IMG/VR virus record: IMGVR_UViG_3300018080_000678
Span: 1 to 20,746 of that record
DNA from: a virus
Strand: one strand, 5' to 3'
Length of the DNA stretch: 20,746 nucleotides
Part shown: one piece after another, positions 1 through 6,806 of the stretch
Layout of the letters: the number at the start of each line of letters is the position of its first letter
Numbering within the stretch: position 1 is the first letter of the stretch
Notes under the pieces: model-generated
The model's input: only the letters and a program-made list of their open reading frames with translations
Databases searched by the model: none
Told to the model about the DNA's origin: nothing
Translations under genes and position numbers: made by a program

Positions 1-31
1 CTTCAAAATTTTTCATATGTTTACCCTATTT

Positions 32-39
32 TATTTATA
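32..39 (-). promoter_or_regulatory. T4-type late promoter box TATAAATA
   Basis: On the minus strand these bases read TATAAATA, an exact match to the T4 late-promoter -10 element used by the gp55/gp33/gp45 system. It lies just beyond the stop codon of the tail protein ending at 49 and would drive a gene left of the window. The motif is short and could occur by chance in AT-rich DNA; its location immediately downstream of a gene end on the expected strand is the support. Confidence 0.5.
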
Positions 40-48
40 TACAAAATA

Positions 49-1116
49 TTATAAAAATCGCTTTTTTGCTTTGGATACAAGCTCGTTGGCTAAATTGTTT
101 ACTTTAGCATTTCCTGATCCTACCATATCGATTACATCATTTTGTATTTGTTGCCTAACATCATCAGTAAAATCCTGATATTCTTGCACCGCTTCTCCAA
201 AACTCTGAACAGTATCAGAAACCAATCCCAGGCTGTATACTTTACTGGACAGAGAATCCAAGTCTTCTGGGTTACTAGTTAAATGATCTACCACCCTCTG
301 CGATGAGAAACTTCTAAAATCTTCTTTAGAAATCAACGGTTGAGCAACAGTTTGAGCAATATCAGATATTGAAGGGAATGATACATCGCTTATTCCGCTT
401 AGTGCTTGATCTAATAATGTTTCAGAAGACGCAAGGCTTTCTAGTTGTATATCTAGAGATAAATCAATACCAATGTTCCCTAGTCGTATATTCAAACCCA
501 TGTCACTAAGAGTAAGGTTTTCTTCTGATGAAGATATTTGTGAAAAATTAGCATCATCTAGTAAACTAGTTCCATTGTCATAATGAGAAGAATCTCCAAA
601 AGATTTAGGTGCATTACCCGGATCTATTAGACCGTCAGCATAAAACACAGATTCATATGATATTTGCATTGTACTAGACGCAGTTTCTGCACCCGCTGAA
701 TAATCCATTGTATCATGATGCCAACTATTAATCATAGGGTTGACTAACGTCATCGTTGTATATTTTCCCCTTGACATTTGGCTTATCTGTATGCTAGTAA
801 AAAAAGGTTCATAACTATCGTTGTCCAAACCGTATCTATACTGACCGCTGGACTTATAAGAATTAAACCTATCGAACGCAACTGATGTATCTACAGGATT
901 TCCTGCTGAATCAACACTGGAATAAGTGCCGTCTGCAAAATAATACTGATAGTATGCTGCCCACAACTGAGTAGTGAGTCCTTGATTATCATCATGGAAA
1001 GTTATACTAACAGGTGAATATTTTATACCTGTTTGTACTATTTTTTTTCTGTTATATGCATTTTTTACATCAACTTCTATATCAAACTTAGGTAGATCTA
1101 CTGTTTTTACAAGCAT
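49..1116 (-). CDS. Tail-tube-family baseplate/tail protein (gp54/gp48-like), main open part of an interrupted gene
   Basis: Structural tail protein, 355 aa as an open frame. The early segment LVKTVDLPKFDIE followed by YNRKKIVQTGIKY and SITFHDD resembles the tube-fold proteins of T4-type phages that join the tail tube to the baseplate (gp48/gp54 relatives, same fold as gp19). A second conserved-looking block (TLVNPMINSWHHD, then QISYESVFYADG) follows near residues 120-165; the last 150 residues are Ser/Asp-rich and helical. The first ATG (1116) has no convincing ribosome-binding site and sits in the middle of a conserved stretch. The frame runs upstream without shift to another ATG at 1293, interrupted only by TGA at 1144-1146. 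The natural protein was therefore probably 414 residues. It follows gp19 on the same strand. Choice among gp48, gp54 or another tube paralogue is uncertain; the tube-family assignment is from remembered family patterns. Confidence 0.6.
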   Translation of the reverse strand: MLVKTVDLPKFDIEVDVKNAYNRKKIVQTGIKYSPVSITFHDDNQGLTTQLWAAYYQYYFADGTYSSVDSAGNPVDTSVAFDRFNSYKSSGQYRYGLDNDSYEPFFTSIQISQMSRGKYTTMTLVNPMINSWHHDTMDYSAGAETASSTMQISYESVFYADGLIDPGNAPKSFGDSSHYDNGTSLLDDANFSQISSSEENLTLSDMGLNIRLGNIGIDLSLDIQLESLASSETLLDQALSGISDVSFPSISDIAQTVAQPLISKEDFRSFSSQRVVDHLTSNPEDLDSLSSKVYSLGLVSDTVQSFGEAVQEYQDFTDDVRQQIQNDVIDMVGSGNAKVNNLANELVSKAKKRFL

Positions 1117-1143
1117 GTTTATTTCATAACCATGTCTGGTATC

Positions 1144-1293
1144 TCAACCAGTAGCCACACGATTGATAGCACGTTCATTCAAATTAAATGATACATGATA
1201 TAAAAATTTAGTTTTAGGTGCTAGTCTATAGTTATTTGATAAAAATAACCTAGACGCATGAGCATAATCACCTAGATCGCCTTTTGTACTCAT
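1144..1293 (-). pseudogene. 5' part of the same tail gene, cut off by an in-frame TGA
   Basis: From ATG at 1293 the minus strand encodes 49 residues beginning MSTKGDLGDYAHASRLFL, continuing through NNYRLAPKTKFLYHVSF and ending NRVATG before TGA at 1144-1146. After the TGA the same frame continues DTRHGYEIN and enters the open frame starting at 1116, with no length change. The N-terminal text (LAPKTKFLYHV) is what I expect at the start of this tube-like family, so both pieces are one gene. Possible explanations are a nonsense change (from TGG, CGA or GGA), a sequencing error, or stop-codon readthrough. No clear Shine-Dalgarno precedes the 1293 ATG, and a strong hairpin lies just upstream. Confidence 0.65.
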
Positions 1294-1304
1294 AGTTCAA
1301 TTAT

Positions 1305-1329
1305 ATAGTGCTAGTTACACTAGCACTAT
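1305..1329 (-). other. Perfect inverted repeat (11-bp stem, 3-nt loop) between gp19 and the next tail gene
   Basis: Bases 1305-1315 are the exact reverse complement of 1319-1329 with a TAC loop, built around CTAG. It lies between the gp19 stop (1341) and the ATG at 1293, about 11 bases upstream of that start. No T-run follows on the minus strand, so it is not a typical rho-independent terminator. It could be an RNA-processing or stability hairpin, or control translation of the downstream gene, which lacks an obvious ribosome-binding site and any late-promoter box of its own. Confidence 0.55.
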
Positions 1330-1340
1330 CATAGATATGA

Positions 1341-1979
1341 TTATCCGGCTATACCAGAAGCTAGACCAGTGGAGCCATCAGCATTTAATCTGCCGACATC
1401 TGTTCCTATACCAGGCGCATTAGTCTGTATAGCGTTATCGAACTTGATGGTCAAACTTATAGTCACTGCATCACTTGTCGCATATGCTAGAGTGTTATAG
1501 TTCGCTGACTCTATATAACAACCATATAACTCAAAAGTTTCTAGTATAACAGGTTGATAGTTTCCGTTTCCACCATCTAGAATATCTATCTTAGTAATAA
1601 ATTTATAATCTCTACCGCTAGCAGCACTTGCTTGTTCCATGAAATCAAACTGTCGCTGCATTTGCTGTCCTACTAGACGTTGAGTAGTCCCTACTGCATC
1701 ATCTCTGAGATTTAGTGTGATAGCTTCCCATGTATGTTTACCTGCTAGATAAACCTTGGAGTTATAAACATCAAGAGTTACCTGTTCAAAACCAACGCTA
1801 GGTCTTGTAACATCAACAACTTGTTTAGTTAACTCTATAAGTTCTCCAGTGTCCACACCAAAATTATTCAGTGTAACACGGAATCTATACTGCATTTTAG
1901 GCATCAGCAGTCCCTGGAAACTGCTAGTAGCGTTTGAATCTAAAGGCACTGTTAATTTAGCTAATGAAGTGCTGGACAT
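1341..1979 (-). CDS. 19: Tail tube protein (gp19)
   Basis: Subunit of the inner tail tube that the contractile sheath surrounds and through which DNA passes. The protein has 212 aa, somewhat longer than T4 gp19 (163 aa) but in the range of marine T4-type tubes. Typical parts are the N-terminal PKMQYRFRVTLNNFG strand, a central block RPSVGFEQVTLDVYNSKVYL, WEAITLNLRDD, and the C-terminal strand pair LYGCYIESANYNTL and AVTISLTIKFDNA. The start at 1979 is supported by a strong Shine-Dalgarno (AAGGAG, about 8 bases upstream) and a late-type box at 2006-2013. It sits directly downstream of the sheath gene, the canonical 18-19 order, but separated from it by a terminator and its own promoter, so it can be made in larger amounts than the sheath. 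The C-terminal tail (about 25 residues, Gly/Asp/Ser-rich) is probably disordered. Confidence 0.9.
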   Translation of the reverse strand: MSSTSLAKLTVPLDSNATSSFQGLLMPKMQYRFRVTLNNFGVDTGELIELTKQVVDVTRPSVGFEQVTLDVYNSKVYLAGKHTWEAITLNLRDDAVGTTQRLVGQQMQRQFDFMEQASAASGRDYKFITKIDILDGGNGNYQPVILETFELYGCYIESANYNTLAYATSDAVTISLTIKFDNAIQTNAPGIGTDVGRLNADGSTGLASGIAG

Positions 1980-2005
1980 AAAACTTACTCCTTAATATTT
2001 TATTG

Positions 2006-2013
2006 TATTTATC
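2006..2013 (-). promoter_or_regulatory. T4-type late promoter box GATAAATA for gp19
   Basis: The minus strand reads GATAAATA, one base from the T4 late consensus TATAAATA, 26 bases upstream of the gp19 ATG. The predicted transcript start would lie a few bases downstream, leaving a short leader that contains the AAGGAG ribosome-binding site. The same GATAAATA form recurs upstream of the genes starting at 6730 and 11917, which supports it as this phage's late box. Confidence 0.65.
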
Positions 2014-2040
2014 TATAATTTATATTTTCTATATATATGA

Positions 2041-2067
2041 AAAAAGCGGCTTCTAGCCGCTTTTTTC
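2041..2067 (-). terminator. Rho-independent terminator after the sheath gene
   Basis: An 11-bp perfect stem (A-run plus GCGGC / GCCGC plus T-run) encloses a 5-base loop. It starts about 18 bases past the sheath stop codon, on the strand of sheath transcription. Because A and T runs flank the GC core symmetrically it could act in both directions. It separates gp18 from the gp19 promoter just downstream. Confidence 0.85.
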
Positions 2068-2084
2068 ATAGTTCCTACGAATGT

Positions 2085-5000
2085 TTAACTGCCGGAAATT
2101 TCACCAGTATTTTTTATTCTCAAAGGTACATAAATGAACTCAACTGCTTTGGTAGGCTCAAGAGCTACATCCATCCATAGTTCCTGTCTGTCTATTCTAG
2201 CAGGTGTGTTGTTAGTTTCATCACAAACAACAACAAAGTCATAGATACCTCGTGTAGCTACTAGTTCAAGCATTAAACCTTCTGCTGCTTGCTTTAGCTG
2301 ATCGCGAGTGATCTTATCATTTGGTTCAAATATATAGGGAGTACATAGTTGTTCCATTCTGCCTCTTAGATAAACCATCAGTCTTGCAACATTTATTCTA
2401 TCAAGAGCACTAGCGCCTCTAGCACGAGTTTTCTGTCCAAATGCCACTAGACCTGCACCTGTAATCAAGGTGATAGGGTTAATGCTGGAAGCTAGCAGTG
2501 TAGATCTAAGTCCTTCGTTAAAGATAGCAGGTAAAAACTCACCTTCATCTGTGACATAACCAGATGTAGAAGCGTTTGTTATACCACCTCTGCGAATTCC
2601 TGCTGGTGCAAACCAAGGATAACTAACCTGATCACTGAGAATAATAGTTCTTAGCATCATGTGACTGGGAGGCACAACAATGTTATTTCCTAGATTATCA
2701 CTAGTATAACCCCAAGGATAATATATGCCCAAGTATTCGTCACGTGTAACCAGACCATCATCACCATCTTCTGCAGCTAGACCTGTATTTTCACCCCAGT
2801 TATTGATAGAAGTGCCGCTAGGCTCTAGTCTAGCAGGAGTGTCACCTAGTACAAATGCACTAATTCCACGATCATAGTTTAGGTTAACCATTTCTCCGAT
2901 GAGTTCAGGATAACCTGGTGCTGCCATCAAGTTAAATATCTTGGTGTTAGTATCTCTGATTTCTAGGTTAGAATTCAGCATAGCCTGCATGCGCTGTACA
3001 ACAACTTTACGCTGAGCTTTTCTTCCGAAACTACCAGATCCATCTATGTTATTCTGTGATTCAGTTACCCATCTATGAGGATAGTAATCACTCATAGATT
3101 CATCTTGATAACGTAGATTGAATTCTGTATTATCAATATAGAGTCGCTTCAGGCTTTTTACGTTAAATCCGCTCCTTCTTAGATTCCAAAGAATCATTCC
3201 CCTGGGATAAAGAACAGGTTCCGGAGCATCAGGATCTAGATAATCACTTTCCAATAACTGTTCAATGGTTCCTTCTGGTTCTCTGAGATCTTCTAGTGAA
3301 CCTCCATCGATCCCTTGTCTAGCATCTGCAAACAGTACACCATTTTCTGTGGTTTGGTCTGTGTTATCTAGTAGAACCCATTTACCAGCAACCGTGCTGA
3401 ATTTATATATTCTAGGGAAGTTTTCTAGATCTGAAGTATCTACCCAAAGGTCACCTGTGACTAGTGGAGAAAATCCATCGTTTTGCGTTTCTGGCATAGA
3501 AGCTGAAACGATAGGGCCTTGTGGATCTGTATCTGGATACACATTTCTGTAACCTCTCCATGTGTTCCCGTCATTTACCATGATGTCAACTTCATCAATT
3601 ACTGTGCTATACCAAAGTGTTCCATCAGGAACTAGTGAATCAGGTGCTTCAAAGTCAGGAATATATACGAGTGTTTTCCAGCCTGAGATGACATATTTCT
3701 GATCTTGTGGATCTGTGCCGTCTTGATAATAGAAATTTGTTGTACCTTCATTGGTATTTACATTAAAAGGAACGAACCCTATCAAAGAGAACAAATTACC
3801 AGCCATGTCGTTTATTTGAATCTCACCTCCTAGTTCATGTTCTAGTACGACTCTGTTGCTAGCATCTACGCTTGCTATCACATGCTGAAAACCTGCGTTA
3901 TTTATTGCAGATACGATGTCATCTGCATCTGATGCAAGGCTTTTTAATTCGATTATAATTTCTTTATATGGACTAGCGTCAGCTGGAGAATCGTAATCTT
4001 CGCTCATTGATTCTTGTCCTGCTAAAGATTCTCTAATCCCGATAGTAAAGAATGATGATCTAGGGCCTACACCGGTTGTAGGATCAGCTACGTTTTCTAT
4101 AATAGCACTTCTAGCTGAAACTAGTCCTTCATTGGCACGTTCTAGTATCTTAAAGTCTGCTTCTTTCACAGGACCAGATTCATTTATGTTTGCTTTTACG
4201 TAATAGCTACCTAGTCCTAGATTTTGTCCACCGCCAGTTCTATCAAGATTGAATACTGCTGATGCATTTGACTGGTAAACAGGAGCTTCCACAGATTCCC
4301 ATGATGAAGTTGCACTGCTCCATCTTTTTAGTTCAAACTTTGAACCTCTTCCTGGTTCTGTTGTCTTAATCCAAAGAGATCCGCTAGGTCTGGGCATAGA
4401 ATCAGTTAATCTAAACTCAGGAACTCTGCTATGAGGTGATATTTCCACCATAGCCGTGTATCCTTGGACTGCTTCATCTTGATCTGTTTCAAATCCCAAG
4501 GTATTAGCTGCATCTCCGCTAGTGCCTGTCTTGTTTATAATTTCAACATAAACTGTTTCAGCTGGGTACTTGTTGTAAATTATAGAAAACTTACTGTCTT
4601 TTAGTTCAGCAGTTAACGGAGTGTCAGATCCTCCGAAAGTCAGAGCATTTATCTGAGTTATGATATCGTTAACTGATACTGGGGTAGTCCCTACATCTGA
4701 AAAAGTCAGTGTCTCAGTGGTAGCAGTAGTACCTTCATGTAGTACAATTTCTATAGTAGAATCGTCGCCTAATATTTCTGCACCGGTCAAATTTTTACTG
4801 CCTTGTAGAAGAGGGAATTCTTTGATCCATTCTTCGGAACCTACTTTAATCCACTTAGAACTTGCAGGTATGCCCCCGATTAAATCTGCAGGTATACCTT
4901 TTTTATAAAACAATTCCAATTCAGTAGTGCCATATGTTAATATAGCATAATCACCTACTGTGCCTATGGTAGTTTTTGGTATTGTTTTAGTGGTACTGGG

Positions 5001-5537
5001 ATCTATTGTGGTTTGATATTCTTCGTTTACAATTATGGGAATAACTTCAGTAAAAGTCTGTCCGTTAAGTACTGTTTCCGGATCTCCGTTCCACACAAAA
5101 ATTCCATATCGTGTGGTATTTAGATCTAGCCACATAGTACCGTCTACTGGATTCGCACTAGGTGCAAATGCGCTGCCTTCTAGTTCAGAAAGATCAACAT
5201 CTGCTCGTGTAACAAATACACGATTAGTCACGCCTAGAGCTGAATAAGCTGTTTGTAAACCATACTCGTTTAATTCGCCTGCGTTAACAGGATTGTTGTT
5301 AAAATCTGTATAAAATTTTGGATCGCCGAAGTTTTCTGTTAATTCTCGCTGAGATGTAATCAAATATACACGCTCTGCGTTTTCTTTTAACGTACCTGGA
5401 GCGATCCCTGTGCTAGAGCCGTTTAATTTGTTTTGAGCACTAGCGACAAAAATCATTGGAACTGTACCTGGTCCTGCAGTAGAATAAAAACTTTCATCTA
5501 CTACAGTAACCTGTACACCTGGTGAAGTTAAAGCCAT
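2085..5537 (-). CDS. 18: Tail sheath protein (gp18), enlarged with inserted modules
   Basis: Contractile sheath subunit, 1150 aa against 659 in T4 gp18. The N-terminus (SPGVQVTVVDES, then SQRELTENFGDP and GVTNRVFVTRADVDLS, residues 1-120) and the C-terminal third (about 770-1150) carry the conserved sheath core, including the final WMDVALEPTKAVEFIYVPL strand that interlocks with neighbouring subunits. Between them lie about 650 residues of insertions. Modules of the form G-x-(L/M)W-(hydrophobic) ... G-x-W occur near residues 130-152, 384-414, 637-660 and 694-720. Two segments near 275-333 and 525-577 share a 'DI(I/V)xxINxxxF' layout reminiscent of flagellin hook IN-type motifs. The insertions probably decorate the outside of the sheath. 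Start: AAGGGAG lies about 7 bases before the ATG, and a late-type box lies at 5570-5577. The core assignment is firm; the role of the insertions is inferred. Confidence 0.95.
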   Translation of the reverse strand: MALTSPGVQVTVVDESFYSTAGPGTVPMIFVASAQNKLNGSSTGIAPGTLKENAERVYLITSQRELTENFGDPKFYTDFNNNPVNAGELNEYGLQTAYSALGVTNRVFVTRADVDLSELEGSAFAPSANPVDGTMWLDLNTTRYGIFVWNGDPETVLNGQTFTEVIPIIVNEEYQTTIDPSTTKTIPKTTIGTVGDYAILTYGTTELELFYKKGIPADLIGGIPASSKWIKVGSEEWIKEFPLLQGSKNLTGAEILGDDSTIEIVLHEGTTATTETLTFSDVGTTPVSVNDIITQINALTFGGSDTPLTAELKDSKFSIIYNKYPAETVYVEIINKTGTSGDAANTLGFETDQDEAVQGYTAMVEISPHSRVPEFRLTDSMPRPSGSLWIKTTEPGRGSKFELKRWSSATSSWESVEAPVYQSNASAVFNLDRTGGGQNLGLGSYYVKANINESGPVKEADFKILERANEGLVSARSAIIENVADPTTGVGPRSSFFTIGIRESLAGQESMSEDYDSPADASPYKEIIIELKSLASDADDIVSAINNAGFQHVIASVDASNRVVLEHELGGEIQINDMAGNLFSLIGFVPFNVNTNEGTTNFYYQDGTDPQDQKYVISGWKTLVYIPDFEAPDSLVPDGTLWYSTVIDEVDIMVNDGNTWRGYRNVYPDTDPQGPIVSASMPETQNDGFSPLVTGDLWVDTSDLENFPRIYKFSTVAGKWVLLDNTDQTTENGVLFADARQGIDGGSLEDLREPEGTIEQLLESDYLDPDAPEPVLYPRGMILWNLRRSGFNVKSLKRLYIDNTEFNLRYQDESMSDYYPHRWVTESQNNIDGSGSFGRKAQRKVVVQRMQAMLNSNLEIRDTNTKIFNLMAAPGYPELIGEMVNLNYDRGISAFVLGDTPARLEPSGTSINNWGENTGLAAEDGDDGLVTRDEYLGIYYPWGYTSDNLGNNIVVPPSHMMLRTIILSDQVSYPWFAPAGIRRGGITNASTSGYVTDEGEFLPAIFNEGLRSTLLASSINPITLITGAGLVAFGQKTRARGASALDRINVARLMVYLRGRMEQLCTPYIFEPNDKITRDQLKQAAEGLMLELVATRGIYDFVVVCDETNNTPARIDRQELWMDVALEPTKAVEFIYVPLRIKNTGEISGS

Positions 5538-5569
5538 TTTTTTCTCCCTTTGGTATATCTTGTTACTAT

Positions 5570-5577
5570 TATTTAGT
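5570..5577 (-). promoter_or_regulatory. T4-type late promoter box ACTAAATA for gp18
   Basis: The minus strand reads ACTAAATA, 32 bases upstream of the sheath ATG. It differs from TATAAATA at the first two positions but matches the plus-strand boxes at 6779 and 11965, so it is likely the second recurring form of the late box in this genome. The rest of the 76-base gap to the next gene is featureless AT-rich DNA. Confidence 0.5.
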
Positions 5578-5613
5578 GTAAATCACAGAAAATAACTTAT
5601 TTTAATGATTTAT

Positions 5614-5967
5614 TTAATTAATTCCGTTTACAACATCTATTACAGCATTAACTTTTTGAAATGCTTGTCTGAGATTATCACCTGACCTATCATTTGGCTG
5701 CTTTCCTAGATCAACTTTTACCAAATTACTAGAAATGTAACTAGAGTTGAGGGCATCTATAGCAACATTTATTTTTTGAAATGCGGTTCTAAGATCATCC
5801 CCGGTTCCATCATTGGCGAATATCCCTATATCTACTATATCTAAATTAACTGAAGTAATGTAATCAATTTGCTGTATCAATTTATTAGCTTTTTCAAAAG
5901 CTGTACGTAGATAGTCACCCGTTCTATCGTTATCTATCTGCCCTGTGTTAATTTCGTTTAAGACCAT
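5614..5967 (-). CDS. Small protein made of three GDxLRxAFxKxN repeats
   Basis: A 117-aa protein consisting almost wholly of three repeats of about 38 residues: NDRTGDYLRTAFEKAN, NDGTGDDLRTAFQKIN and NDRSGDNLRQAFQKVN, each followed by a short helical/hydrophobic stretch (IQQIDYI, AIDALNS, VIDVVNG). This N-D-G-(T/S)-G-D-x-LR-x-AF-x-K-x-N unit is familiar from phage tail-fibre and other virion proteins, usually as one unit at a protein end; a free-standing three-unit protein is less usual. It starts 4 bases after the gp13-like stop, with AGGT about 8 bases before its ATG, so it is translated from the gp13 transcript. It is probably a virion or assembly protein; exact role unknown. Confidence 0.7.
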   Translation of the reverse strand: MVLNEINTGQIDNDRTGDYLRTAFEKANKLIQQIDYITSVNLDIVDIGIFANDGTGDDLRTAFQKINVAIDALNSSYISSNLVKVDLGKQPNDRSGDNLRQAFQKVNAVIDVVNGIN

Positions 5968-5971
5968 TATA

Positions 5972-6730
5972 TTAACCTATCAAGAATCCATAGCCAGGGC
6001 CTCCTGGGATAGACTGAGCTAGTTCTATTTCTAGCTTTTCCATTTCTGCTTGTGCTTCTGCTTTGAGTGCGTCACCATTTAATGAAGATCCCCCTTGAGG
6101 TCCTGCTATGGATTGAAATTTACTTCTTGCCTCACCTAACATATATTTACAAACTGACAGTGTGTAATCCCTGACCCACTGTTTAGCCAAATAATCATTG
6201 AGTATTTCACTGTCAGGTCTATGATTATATGTCCAGAGCAACACTTCTTCAATTGTTCTAGGACGCTGTAGAATAGTTAACTTTTTTGTAGGAGAGTTCC
6301 ACTTGAACTCTATGAAACTTCCAAACATTCTACCTACTAGTTCTTGATATCCTGCAAACATTTCATATGTTGCCAAGCCCCCCATATTAGAGCTAGACAA
6401 TAAATAAGTATTTGTATAAGCAAGATTAAAAGGTTCAAACAATGTTCCTCCGTCGCCGCCGCCTGTTCTAGATCCTATAGATCTACGATATATTTTCCTA
6501 ACTTCAATAACTTCATTAGGTAATATATAATCATTTTGATCTATATTAAGTGTTAGAAACATGTATGATTCCTCAACCGCATGACTAGCCCTTTGTCTAT
6601 ATTTTGACAACGCTCGATTTAAAGCTACTTCGTAGTGTTCAGAATCTAGCTCGACATCGATCATTCCCCCGCCTAGCATCCTATAAGCATAATCAAATAC
6701 TTCTTGTTTCTGTGTTTGCACTGTTGACAT
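5972..6730 (-). CDS. 13: Neck protein, gp13-like (head completion)
   Basis: A 252-aa protein proposed to form the neck ring at the portal with gp14. The N-terminus (QEVFDYAYRMLGGGMIDVELD, then a helix with ALSKYRQRAS), the strand SYMFLTLNIDQNDYILPNEVIEV and the C-terminal helices (RDYTLSVCKYMLGEARSKF ... EAQAEMEKLEIELAQSIPG) follow the pattern I associate with the gp13-type neck proteins of marine T4-like phages. The frame is open further upstream, but ATG at 6730 is chosen because AAAGGA lies about 6 bases ahead and the late-type box at 6748-6755 lies between this start and the longer one at 6808. The genes across the divergent promoter are gp14- and gp15-like, which supports the assignment, although in T4 all three are collinear. 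Function is from family resemblance plus context. Confidence 0.6.
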   Translation of the reverse strand: MSTVQTQKQEVFDYAYRMLGGGMIDVELDSEHYEVALNRALSKYRQRASHAVEESYMFLTLNIDQNDYILPNEVIEVRKIYRRSIGSRTGGGDGGTLFEPFNLAYTNTYLLSSSNMGGLATYEMFAGYQELVGRMFGSFIEFKWNSPTKKLTILQRPRTIEEVLLWTYNHRPDSEILNDYLAKQWVRDYTLSVCKYMLGEARSKFQSIAGPQGGSSLNGDALKAEAQAEMEKLEIELAQSIPGGPGYGFLIG

Positions 6731-6747
6731 CGTTATTCCTTTTAGAA

Positions 6748-6755
6748 TATTTATC
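6748..6755 (-). promoter_or_regulatory. T4-type late promoter box GATAAATA for the gp13-like gene
   Basis: The minus strand reads GATAAATA, 17 bases upstream of the ATG at 6730, with the AAAGGA ribosome-binding site between. It forms a divergent pair with the plus-strand box at 6779-6786; the two boxes are 23 bases apart. Confidence 0.65.
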
Positions 6756-6778
6756 TTCATAGATAGTTTGATTTGCAT

Positions 6779-6786
6779 ACTAAATA
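6779..6786 (+). promoter_or_regulatory. T4-type late promoter box ACTAAATA for gp14-gp15-Nudix
   Basis: ACTAAATAC precedes the plus-strand neck operon. GGAG follows at 6796-6799 and the inferred ATT start at 6807. The same ACTAAATA form precedes the amidoligase operon (11965-11972) and, on the other strand, the sheath gene. A start codon at the upstream TTG (6768) would lie before this promoter, which is one reason to reject it. Confidence 0.55.
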
Positions 6787-6806
6787 CAATAAACTGGAGA
6801 ACTGTC

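Noticed and set aside
1144-1146. TGA read as tryptophan throughout the phage (alternative genetic code)
   Set aside because: Every other gene uses TGG for Trp, including many in the sheath and the same tail protein, and none needs TGA to stay open. The endonuclease and gp15 frames end sensibly at TGA. A recoded AT-rich genome should show many TGA codons.
3265-5247. Plus-strand open frames opposite the sheath gene
   Set aside because: Low-complexity Ser/Val-rich translations that mirror sheath codons; no ribosome-binding sites or recognisable domains.
6768-6806. TTG start at 6768 for the gp14-like gene
   Set aside because: It lies upstream of the late box and of the only Shine-Dalgarno (6796-6799), and would add 13 residues without family character.
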